Below are positions 12,222-21,140 of a DNA stretch of 64,000 bases, one piece after another. Source of the stretch: Cycas panzhihuaensis (taxonomy: Eukaryota; Cycadophyta). Below the pieces are notes generated by a model, which was not told where the DNA came from, searched no databases, and worked only from the letters and a program-made list of their open reading frames with translations. Location of the stretch: the NCBI GenBank assembly GCA_023213395.1, contig CM041465.1:108941741-109005740 (forward strand), in the 5' to 3' direction. The number at the start of each line of letters is the position of its first letter. The first letter of the stretch is position 1. A program made the position numbers and the translations under genes.

Positions 12222-13195
12222 TTGCTTGAAGCAACCCCTACTTATGCCCTTATGCGATCTCAAGCTGCCAAGGAAGCAGCGGGAGCTTCTTGCTCTTTTG
12301 CTCCTTCTGACCCTCTTCCAGAGAACCTTCCTCCGGAAATACCTCTCTTTCCCAAGGCTATTCCTATATGCCCAGGTCGTTACGATTTTCGAAGGGCACT
12401 TACCCAGCCTACCGCAAAGGGTAAGCCCTTCTCTGTCGTAGACGAGCTCCATATTGTTACTACAGGAATGTCCTTGATGGATGTTCTGAGGAGTTGTCCC
12501 GAACAGCGGGCCCTCCTCCTGGAAGCTTTAGGATCAAGTGATGCGCCTGTCCACGCTTTGGGTGTCACCCAAGGGGGTGGACCCATTATCTCTTTTGACC
12601 CTAAGGATCTTCCCCCCGCCGGTGAAAGGGAATGTCAGTGGAACTTCGCATTCATTATCACTATTGATACACCCGATTGTACCCTTCAAAGGACTGTTGT
12701 CGACAACGGTTCTTCTGTCGATGCCATGCCCTTGCGTGTCATGCAAGAGCTTGGTATCTCCGCCTTGGAACCTGTTCCCTGGCGATGCCAAGGTTATGAC
12801 GGTAGCGAGAAGACCCCTTTGGGATCTGTCGAGATTCCGCTCACCCTTGACGGCAAGACCGTTCTTGCTAATGCTGTAGTCCTTGACGTTGACATGGACT
12901 ACAACCTCCGTCTAGGTCGTCCATGGCTCGATCAAATGGGAGCCGTGTGCTTGACGCTTTAGGGACAACTTAAATACGTCCACGACGGATGAATGAGAGT
13001 GATTCCCCGCGAACGACCATTTACCAAACAAACTCGATCTACTAGTTCGGCAAACCCAGGTCCTTCCACGCATGCCTCGGCTTGCTCTATTGGTATACCT
13101 AACCCATCCGAAGAAGATCCCGTATCTTTTTCCCCTAGTCTCATGCGATTCGCCCCTATTGGTGTTGGGAGTTACAGGTACCTTACTTCGTAAAG
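12222..13195 (+). pseudogene. RE2 aspartic protease and linker
   Basis: This is the pol N-terminal part. It opens with a conserved block (PGRYDFRRALTQPT, SLMDVLRSCPEQ), then the retropepsin active site TVVDNGSSVDAMPLRVMQELGI around 12690-12755, where VDNGSS takes the place of D-T/S-G, then DYNLRLGRPWLDQMGAVC near 12898-12950. TAG at 12960 (TGG in other copies) and TGA near 12990 break it, and more stops lie near 13190. It is in the same frame as RT downstream, which indicates one ancestral Pro-Pol reading frame. The protease would release the mature Gag and Pol products. Confidence 0.85.
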
Positions 13196-15460
13196 TGACG
13201 ATGAGTCACTCGACGAAGACGAGGATTGTCTTCACCCCGTCTCTTTCCTCCATGCCGGTAGGTCGCACCTGTCTCGCTCTAGATCCCCATCTAGGGTCTC
13301 TCTCATTGGCGAGGTTAGCTACTCATGCGTGTCACACGTCATCACCCGTGTTGTCCTGCCCATCGCTAGTTCTTCTTCTTCATTACCCCCCATAGGTAAT
13401 GGCTTTGAAGAATTACCTTTCGCTCCTCCCGAGGAGCATCTTCTTGGCTTTCCTTCAGATTCTTGCGAGGAAGTTGAGGAACCCGACGGCCATCATGGTC
13501 CCGTTGCTCTTACTCCCTCCAGTGCTTCCTCTACTCAAAGTAGGGTCATCCATGGGGTGGATTACTTCGAGGATGACGGAGCCCTGCTTAAGCATCTGGC
13601 GGGTCTCACGCCCAACTTACCTTCTGGTCACCACCGGCTTGGTCATCAGAAGATCCTCGCGATCAGATCCACGCTTGCCGATCTAATCCCGTCTCCTGTT
13701 CCTCCTCCTCCTGTTGATCTTGCCCCTTTCCACTTCGAGGAGGGCAATGCCATGTGCATGGGGGCAACCCAAGACATAGTCTTGGCCCCGGGCAAGGTCA
13801 TTAAGGTCAGGTTGGAATGTTCCCCTGATGAGATAAGGGAGTACTCCCTTCTGTTCCAGGAGTTCTGAGACATGTTCGTGTGGGATTATGCTAACATGAA
13901 GGGAATCGACCTCTCGATTGTCACTCATAACCTCACCACCCTTCCTAGCGCCCGCCCTGTGCGCCAGAAGCAGTGTCCCCTTCACTCAAAGCTCTTCACC
14001 GCTGTCAAAATTGAGGTTGAGAAGCTTCTGGACACTGGACTTATTACTTCCATTGACTACCCTAAGTGGGTCTCTAACATTGTCCCCGTTGCTAAAAAGA
14101 ACGGGGCAATCCGTATATATGTCGATTTTCGCGATATCAATAACGCTTATCCCAAGGACAATTTCCCGTTACCCTTCCTCGATCAAATCATTGATCGCAC
14201 TGCCAGATTTGAAGTGATATCCCTAATGGACAGCTTCTCCAGCTATAACCAAATTCAGATTTTTCCCGAAGACCGCCATAAGACGGCCTTCACCACTCCT
14301 TGGGGTACCTTCGCCTATAAGGCAATGCTCTTCGGCCTTAAGAATGCAGATGCTACTTACCAAAGAGCCATGCATTTTATTTTCCATGACCTCATCGATA
14401 ACACGTTGGAGGTCTTCATGGACGATATGATGGGTCTCTCCTGCGTTAGGGCCCATCACCCTTCCGACTTGCATGCCATCTTTTCACGATGCTGCAAGTA
14501 TCACGTCAGTCTAAATCCTCTCAAGTGTGTGTTTGCCATTACCTCGGGTAAACTCCTTGGTTTCCTTGTATCCAAACAAGGAATTCAGATTGACCCTGAC
14601 AAAGTCAGGGCGATCCTTGACATGCCGCAACCTAGAACTCAACGACAGATTAAGTCGTTTCTAGGGAGGCTTGGTTTTCTTAGGCGCTTCTTAGCCGACT
14701 TCGCTATGAGCACTAAACCCCTCACGAACCTATTGAAGAAGGGAGCTCCTTTTGCCTGGTTTGACAAGACACAAAAGGCCTTCGAAGGACTTAAGGAAGC
14801 CTTAGCTTCTGCTCCTACGTTGGCATCTCCCCGATTCAATAGGCCCTTCATCCTATACACCTCGGCGACTGACGAATCCTTGGGCACTATGCCAGCTCAG
14901 GAGGATGACTTAGGAACCGAGAGAGCTATATATTTCATCAGTCGCATCCTCGTGGCTGCTGAGCTTAACTATTCCCCCACCGAGAAGGAATACCTCTCCT
15001 TAGTCCATGTGACCAAGAAGTTCAGGCACTACTTGCTCGGCAACACCACCAAGGTGATCGTTCAATCCGATCCCTTGCGATACTTGCTAACTCGTTCAGA
15101 TTTGACAGGTAGGGCTGGTCGTTGGGCTGTCCTACTCCAAGAATTTGACCTCCATATCGTTAACCAGAAATCAAAGAAGGGAATGATAGTGGCCAAGCAA
15201 CTCACGGACGCCCCTATCCCTAACTCCTTTGGTGCTCCCGTTGACGACTCTCTCCCTGATGAGTCTATCCTGACGATTCAGGGAGCCTCTCCCCATCCAC
15301 TCGTCGATGATGAGTGGTATGGTGACATTGTGCGGTATCTTACACAGCAGCAATACCGCCCCAACGCTAGTAGCAAAGTTAGATCTCATATCTGGACTTC
15401 TGCCAGGGAATATCTCCTCATGGTTGAGGTATTGTACAAGAGGTCCTTCGATGGGATCCT
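13196..15460 (+). pseudogene. pol: RE2 reverse transcriptase and pol RNase H
   Basis: A Ser/Glu-rich linker leads to RT, with one TGA at 13866 (QEF*D). RT motifs are YVDFRDINNAYPKDNFPLP at about 14115-14175, SLMDSFSSYNQIQI near 14221-14265 and the catalytic FMDD at 14414-14425. The attached retroelement RNase H spans about 14845-15215. It keeps Glu in SPTEKEYLSLV and Asp in VQSDPLRYLL. The usual first motif T-D-A-S reads TSAT (14858-14869), and the last A-D-x-L motif reads AKQL (15192-15203), so two of the four catalytic acids are missing. Apart from the single TGA the frame is open from 13329 to 15614. It is known that Tat-lineage elements often carry a second, archaeal-type RNase H; none lies between this domain and integrase here. 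Confidence 0.9.
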
Positions 15461-16552
15461 CCTCCGTGTCACTCTTGTGAAGGCGATCAGTGCCGTGAAT
15501 GCCACCACGGCATTTACGGAGGTCACTTTGGGGGCCAGTCTATGGCTCAGAGGATCCTCCGCATGGGCTATTTTTGGCTGTCCCTCTTTAAGGACGCTCA
15601 CGCTTTTGCTCTAAAATTTTGGCGATGTCAGGAACACGCCAACATTTCCCATGTGCCTTCCGAGGCCCTGCATCCCTTTGTTTCGCTATGGCCTTTTGCT
15701 CAGTGGGGATTAGACCTCATTGGGGCTATCTCCTTGTCTTCATCGTCGCAGTATAAGTTTATCTTGACTACCACAGAGTATTTTACCAAATGGGCGGAGG
15801 CCATCCCCTTGATCACTACTCTTGGAAAAATGAATGCCACATTCATTTACCAGCATATCATTTGCCATTTTGGAATTCCGGACGTCCTAATCACTGACAA
15901 TGGAACTCCTTTCTGTAATAAGGAGATGGATAAGCTTTGTGAGAAGTTCAAAATTTCTCACAAGACCTCCTCCCCTTATTACCCTCAGGCAAATGGCCAA
16001 GTGGAGTCTTTCAATAAGACTCTCGTCAACATCCTCAAGAAAACCATTGCTCAATCCCAAAAGGATTGGCACCTTCAGTTGCCCTCCGCCTTGTGGGCTT
16101 ACCGCACCTCTATCCGTTCTGCCACGGGAATGACCCCATTCTCCCTGGTCTACAGTACTGAGGCAGTACTCCCGCTGGAGGTGGAGATTCCTTCCTTGCG
16201 AGTCTCCCTTCAAGGTTTCATCGATGAAGAGTCGATCCATCAGGCTCGCTTATTGGACCTCGAAGCTTTGTATGAGAGACGCTTAGCCGCTTATCAGGCT
16301 AGCCTAGCATCCAAATTCCGCTCACAAAGGGCCTAAGATAAATGCCTTTGTTCCCGCCCTTTGTTTCTTGGGGACTGCGTCCTCAAGCTCGAATATCTCC
16401 ATGACCGTTTGACCAAGTTCAAACCCCGATGGGTTGGTCCCTTCATCATTATCGAATCACTCAATAATGGTGCCTATAGGATAGCCGCCCTAGAAGGGCT
16501 TGAATTTGAGAAAGCTGTTAATGGGAAGTTTCTTAAGAAGTTTTATGCATGA
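15461..16552 (+). pseudogene. RE2 integrase
   Basis: The integrase joins the cDNA to host DNA. A net deletion of about 7 nt compared with RE5 (between 15465 and 15510) shifts it out of the RT frame. In the HHCC zinc finger the first Cys codon of CxxC has become Phe (about 15614-15616). The catalytic core is intact: Asp at 15713-15715 (GLDLIG), Asp at 15896-15898 (ITDNGTPF) and Glu at 16004-16006 (QVESFN), with 35 residues between the last two as in retroviral D,D-35-E. TAA interrupts near 16334. The C-terminal domain (LKLEYLHDRL, KPRWVGPF, NGAYRI) ends at 16550. No chromodomain follows, which fits Tat/Athila rather than chromoviruses. Confidence 0.9.
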
Positions 16553-17229
16553 TCCTTCGGTGATCCCTTCGCCCTGCTCCGAAATGAGCCTAAACTACCA
16601 TCTTAGGTTGTCCCCATTCTTTCCAACCATGGGTAGAATGGCAATTTAAGATGGATCCTTCTCCTTCTTTCTGGTTCCTTCTGTGGAACCCGTGTTCCCG
16701 TGTCCTCTTGGGAACCTATTGTCGTCTTGCTTGGGCACTCCCCAATCAGAAGGATGCTTGGGAGCATCGTCGCTCCCCTTTCCTATTTGTCATTTCCTTC
16801 GCATATTCCGCAATGCTCTTTCGTAGACGTGTATGTTACTCTATCCTCTAACCTCACACCTCTCTGTCGTTCCACTCACGACGTGTGTGTGTGCTCCTGT
16901 TAGACATATAGCCATACATGGAAGGAAACGTGTGCATCATACAACAAACTATTCATAACATAAAATATCTACAGCATAACATTTACAACCATACAAAATA
17001 ACCATACATGTCATCCACACATGATACATCATACACAACATCTCATATCCAAATGGGATTCCAATTACCCCATATATACATATATATACGTATCCAAAAA
17101 TCATGTCGCATCATACATTTGGGAAGCCGGTGTCCTTGCAGGGGGGGTACAATCATATGGTCCTATATATGACCCCCTGGAGGCCCGTGCTTTCCCCTGC
17201 CAAAACCATATGTACATATCCTACTACTG
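16553..17229. other. RE2 spacer between integrase and antisense gene
   Basis: No gene is visible on either strand. The stretch begins with a conserved post-integrase block (GAAATGAGCCTAAACTACC, also present in RE1, RE3 and RE5) and contains an AT-rich ATATATACATATATATACG run at about 17078-17096. It would hold the 3' UTR of the antisense gene and part of the sense 3' transcript. Confidence 0.5.
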
Positions 17230-19129
17230 CTGTCCCACTCCTGGGGTACCATCTCCTAGTCTCTGTGATCCCTCTCCTGGGGACCACATGCCTCCAAGGC
17301 TCCTCCTGGGCCTCCGCGAGCTGCCTGCCTCACTCTCCTCATCTCCCGGCCGTCTCGGGGTCGTCGCTGTCGTGTGGGTACGTGTCCTGCTCTAGCTCGA
17401 CCTTGATACCATCTATGCTACCAGCTGATCGTATTGGGCCTGGATACGATCCCTCTCTCCCCGGAGTACTTCCTCTGTCACCTTGAGACGCTCTGTGATG
17501 ATTGCTAGCTAGGTCTTGCTCTCGGCATCTTCGCCTACTCCGCCCTGTGCCTCTAGAGCCTGTACCTATCCGCGTAGCTCATCCCTCTCGCACCTCGCGT
17601 CATCTCTCTCTCCCTTTCTGATCATCCACAGGATATCACGTGCTCTTGGGACTCCGCAGCCCATATGTTCCTTGCCCTCACCAATGGGGCGAATGCCTCT
17701 GCGTGGGCTCCTGCCGCTCTAGGCCCATCACCTGCCTGGATGGGCAGTTGCCCCTCTACATACACTTGAGGGAATATCTCCCTCACCACAGCCTCTATCA
17801 GTCTCCTGATCTCTATTGTACCTGCCAATGCAACATGCCATGTGTTAGTTCATATCTCACCATATATCATGATCAAATCAAACTAAACATCTATCTGGAT
17901 GCCAAACGACTCTCGAAAGGGTTAGGTCTCACTTACTGTGGCCGCCGGCTCCTCTGGTCGTGCGGCATCCTCCCCTCCTGGTTCTCTGCCAGCCGCGGGT
18001 GCCTCGTCCTCTGGCACCTCCTCTGCCTAGGCCTCCCTCCTCGCAGGGGTGGGCCCAGCTCTCGTCCCTCCGGATCCCATCATGATCCGTAGCCTGCGGG
18101 CCCTGGTCACGGGCCCCCTGCTCTCATTCGGCACTCCTGACGGTCCTGCCTCTCCTCCGGTCGCCCCGGATGGACCCTCTGTGTCTCCTGCTGTCACAGC
18201 GGACTGCCTCCCTGCAGTCGTGTGACCGGGCTCCATCATCCCCGTCATCTCCATCATCTCCATCGTCTCCGCTGTCATCGCCTGCGGGCACTCCTACTTC
18301 GCCCGCCTCATCGTCACTGTCCCACCTTGCTGTCCTATAAGGCTCTGCTATGTAGTCTGGTAGGGTGAGGAGGTCTAGTGATGTAGCCTCCACTGATCGT
18401 CTGACATGGGCCCTGTCCTCTGTCCCCTTAAACCGAGTCTGCCACCTGTGGACCATCGGGGCCTGCTCTGTGATGGGGTGTGGTCCCCCCATTGGTGCCA
18501 CTGCCGTGAAGTGATCAAAGAACCAACACTGTAACAGTGTGCTATACGACAACCCACCCCTGCCGGTCATCCTGATAGTATCCAACTGGGCGATGAGGTT
18601 TGTCGCTATCAGGGCTGCCCAGTCCATCCTCTCGTCGACTTCGCAGTGGCGAACTGCATCCATCCATCCACCTGGCACCTCCCTATAGTTCTGCTTCCTG
18701 GAAATCTGGAACAGAATGCACAGTATAACTAGTTTTCTCACGAGAATCACGACATCAAGATGCAGTTTGGGCGGGCTCCCTCCACTCCCATCTGTCAGCT
18801 TCTATGAAGAACAAGGCTGCCCCTTTCTGTGCTGCCTCCGTGCTAGGTAGCGTTCCTAGTCTCACCAGCCTCCCTGTCGCCGGAACTCCCAGTATCCGCC
18901 GGATATCTCTCGTCATGACCGTCACGTCACCCACCTGTGGTAGGTAGAATACATGTCTCCTCCTATCCCAATGGGACACTATATCAATCAATGGCCTTTG
19001 ATCCGATGTGTATTGAGGTGTCTTGAGGGCCTTGTATAGGCCACACCTCTGTAGGATCTCCCTGTCCTCCTGTGTCACCATCTCCATGTAGCTCAACATG
19101 GCCATACTTACGTTCTCGCGGTTATCCAC
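17230..19129 (-). pseudogene. RE2 antisense spliced gene, plant mobile domain-like
   Basis: This gene is on the strand opposite to gag-pol. The N-terminal block (to about 18755) reads LSYMEMVTQEDREILQRCGL, then HVFYLPQVGDVTVMTRDIRRILGVPATGR, close to the plant-mobile-domain (PMD) pattern of H-x-F-x-L-P, a T-x-x-D-I stretch and LG-x-P-x-x-G. The next block (18750-18124, one frame away) has KLVILCILFQISRKQNY, then W-x-A-L-I-x-x-L and LLQCWFFDHF, as in PMD C-terminal parts. An Asp/Gly-rich acidic tract follows (about 18220-18300), then a basic segment, an intron (17822-17932), and a second exon ending in a charged coiled-coil (ERLKVTEEVLRGERD). The true start is uncertain; the first ATG in frame is at 19105. 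PMD proteins occur in hosts and in transposable elements; the biochemical role in a retroelement is unknown. Similarity is by motif reading, not by search. Confidence 0.68.
17822..17932 (-). other. Intron of the RE2 antisense gene (111 nt)
   Basis: On the - strand the donor is GTGAGA, preceded by TAA where RE5 has CAG. The acceptor is TTGGCAG, with an ACTAAC branch-point-like motif about 25 nt before it. The upstream exon ends in phase 1 and the downstream exon supplies two bases, so splicing keeps the frame. RE3 and RE5 have the same phase and lengths of 114 and 111 nt. Confidence 0.72.
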
Positions 19130-19780
19130 CGCGATGACAGCCTATTCACACCAAAAATAATTCAAGTTAGCTTCACGTCAGTCACTACCATCCCTCTCTC
19201 GCTCAAATCTCTCTCTGTCTGAGATTTGGGGCCCTTTTAGATCTCATGTCTGATTTTCTGCCTTTCTGCCTTCGTACTGTACCAAACTTAGCGGTACCGC
19301 TAAGTTTGGCACGGGTCCCGCGACGATCGCGGCACCGCGATTGTTACCGCAGTACGAATGGCGATCCACCAAAAGGGGGGATTTTCGCCCCAAAAAATAA
19401 AAATTTCTTCTGGTGGACCTCGTGGGGCCCACCAGGACTGGGGCTACCCAATGGCCAGGTCCCCGCCTCTTTCTGGGTCTGATTCAGACTCCGAGAGGCC
19501 TCTAGTTGCCCATAAGGGGCACTAAAACCATGCAAAAACCTTAAAAAACCAATAAATTTTGAACTTCGAGATGGGCTAGGTTTAGTGATATCCACTCATT
19601 GGATCTGGTCTCGCTACCGCCATATCGTCTGGTCGGTCGCACTAGCTCTCTCCGCTCCTTGATCTGACGGTCAGATCTCCCTCTGCATGCCTCCGAAGTT
19701 GGGCGATGCTCCGCTGCGTAAGGAAATGTCTCTAGTTTCGTATGAGAGCCGGCGAAAATGAATCCATTTTCCCATTGATT
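19130..19780 (-). other. RE2 antisense gene leader region
   Basis: This non-coding stretch lies between the antisense TATA box and the first coding block. It contains the 28-bp palindrome (19282-19309), a second GC-rich inverted stretch (about 19318-19350) and a C-rich/A-rich hairpin near 19375. A pyrimidine-rich tract ending TGTGAATAG just before the coding block (about 19145-19165) may be a splice acceptor of a 5' intron, but the matching donor is not convincing. Confidence 0.45.
19282..19309. repeat. Perfect 28-bp palindrome
   Basis: The half-site CCAAACTTAGCGGT is followed at once by its exact reverse complement. Related but diverged copies occur at the same place in RE3 (about 30103-30130) and RE5 (53825-53854), and similar GGTACC/AAGTTT clusters occur in the LTR U3 regions. 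It could be a paired transcription-factor site or an RNA hairpin in the antisense leader. Confidence 0.8.
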
Positions 19781-19792
19781 TCCTTATATAGG
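19781..19792 (-). promoter_or_regulatory. TATA box of the RE2 antisense gene
   Basis: On the - strand the sequence reads CCTATATAAGGA, a strong plant TATA box about 650 nt upstream of the coding block. The same box with its flanks (GGAAATC, ATTCATTTTC) is preserved in RE3 and RE5 in the same orientation relative to the element. Confidence 0.72.
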
Positions 19793-20307
19793 CGGGGGCC
19801 CCAATGGGCACTTCCTCTGTTTTTGGCCCCGCAACAGTCGTTGGGACCATCTTTCCCCCCTGTTTGCCTTTGCCTTTTGGCCCTATCATCAATTGTGCTA
19901 TATTGAGGCCCTTTCTGCCCTCCCTTGCAAGGGCATTTATGGTGCCTTATTATCGCGCTTTTGCCAGGGCACTTCTGCATCGTTTCACGCCCTACTCCCA
20001 CGCCTGCTCAAGTTTATACTCGTTTGGCTCGTTTCGTTGCCCTGGACCCATTTCCGCGATCCTTTTTCGCTCTTGGGGTCCCCAAAGGGAATGCTCCCCC
20101 GCCTGGGGGCATGTTTCACTTTCTAAAGAGACCTTTTGGCGTCCCAGGGGGTTTTTTCTCCCGACCACTCTCTGCCGGTGATCGGGTTACTTGCTCTTGC
20201 CCTGGGTAACCTCATTGCTAGGTCCTCCTACCCTTCATGGTAACTTTCTACTTGCCTTTCGAGTATTGGTCTCATTACCCATTGACTGTCTGGATTTTGT
20301 GTCACCT
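19793..20307. other. RE2 divergent interval between antisense promoter and 3' RNase H
   Basis: No coding signal is seen. The interval separates two units that point away from each other. A weak TATA-like AGTTTATACT lies at 20011-20020 on the + strand, about 290 nt before the RNase H ATG; RE3 and RE5 keep the same GAGTTTATA core. Confidence 0.45.
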
Positions 20308-20730
20308 ATGTCCGTCTACATGTTTACCGACGACGGAAGCTGCGGTAATCCTGGACCTTCCGCTGCTGCATAGATTCTTCGCAGCCCCTCTGGACATGAT
20401 CTCCTCCGCTCTGGGATCTTCCTCCCAGAGGCTACTAACAACGGAGCTGAATATACAGCTGTTATTAAAGCTCTTACTGATGCTCTCCGTTTCCATCACG
20501 GATCCATTATTTTGCTTTGCGACTCTCAAGTTGTGGTGTCTCATCTCACCCAGGTTTACCAGGTGCGATGCCCTCACTTGAGGACTCTTGCTTCTGCCGC
20601 CAGATCCCTCCTGGCCCATTTCTCTTCTATCGATATCCAGCATATCCCTCGGGCCCTAAATGCTGAGGCAGATAGTCTCGTTCGCCTCATCCTTGAGCAT
20701 CACCTTCCTCTCCTTATTGACTGTCTCTGA
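20308..20730 (+). pseudogene. RE2 free-standing RNase H (one stop codon)
   Basis: This is a 423-nt frame, ATG to TGA, encoding a 140-aa RNase HI-type protein outside pol, 3.7 kb downstream of integrase. The motifs are YMFTDDGSCGNPGP (Asp8), TNNGAEY (Glu48), LLCDSQVVV (Asp72), and QHIPRALNAEAD (His112 and Asp122). The positions parallel those of E. coli RNase HI (D10, E48, D70, H124, D134). The only lesion is TAG at 20371-20373, where RE5 has TGG (Trp22). RNase H would remove the RNA template and process the primers during reverse transcription. The ORF is the same length in RE3 and RE5. How it is expressed is unknown; it could come from its own promoter or a spliced subgenomic RNA. Confidence 0.88.
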
Positions 20731-21130
20731 GGCTTGTCTGGCTCTCCTGTCGCCCAAGCCTCAGATTGTCTCACACTTTGCTTTACGATCCGTTCGCACC
20801 TCTGAAACCTGGTTACTAATGAGGTAAAACTATGGTACCTACTCTCTTGCTCTCTCACTTGATTATGCATGCTCTTCTGCATCTTTTATGTTGGGGGCAG
20901 CCCCCTCACCTTTCTCATTTTTCCAGTCGGTTCCCAGGTGGCCCATAGGCAGCCCTTATGTTGTCTCCACCGCTGCTTTCGTATCCATGCGTTCATCCAC
21001 GACACTCACTGGTACCCTTGCTTACTGTTATGATCTTGATTGATATATCTATATACACATGTGCTACTGATAGTTGTGTTGCCAACATTCGCCATCGCAC
21101 CAGGCTTCCGAGTGGCGAGGCTCTGCTGCT
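20731..21130 (+). other. RE2 3' untranslated region before the polypurine tract
   Basis: Non-coding. It contains the conserved 20-nt box (20816-20835) and a TTGGGGGCAGCCCCC hairpin (20890-20906), followed by a block close to the polypurine tract (GTGGCGAGGCTCTGCTGCT) that is conserved in RE3 and, less well, in RE5. Confidence 0.5.
20816..20835 (+). other. Conserved 20-nt box after the 3' RNase H
   Basis: CTAATGAGGTAAAACTATGG. The same box reads CTAATGAGGTTAAACTATGG in RE3 (28537-28556) and RE5 (52282-52301), identical in those two, while the surrounding sequence has diverged. Function unknown. Confidence 0.6.
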
Positions 21131-21140
21131 AAGGGGGCAG
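21131..21140 (+). other. RE2 polypurine tract
   Basis: AAGGGGGCAG lies directly before the TG of the 3' LTR and would prime plus-strand DNA synthesis. The same ten bases precede the 3' LTRs of RE3 and RE5. Confidence 0.85.

Noticed and set aside
13872-15614. The 580-codon open frame as a host gene
   Set aside because: It is the RT and RNase H of RE2, within LTRs and a target-site duplication.
16361-16552. Chromodomain after integrase
   Set aside because: The C-terminal block ends with KFLKKFY and a stop; no chromodomain aromatic cage pattern is present.
17078-17096. AT-rich ATATATACA runs after integrase, as a functional element or origin
   Set aside because: Simple-sequence-like and variable between copies; nothing supports a function.
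17230-19129. Antisense gene as an envelope-like gene
   Set aside because: It is on the wrong strand, has no signal peptide or transmembrane segment that I can see, and its motifs fit a PMD protein.
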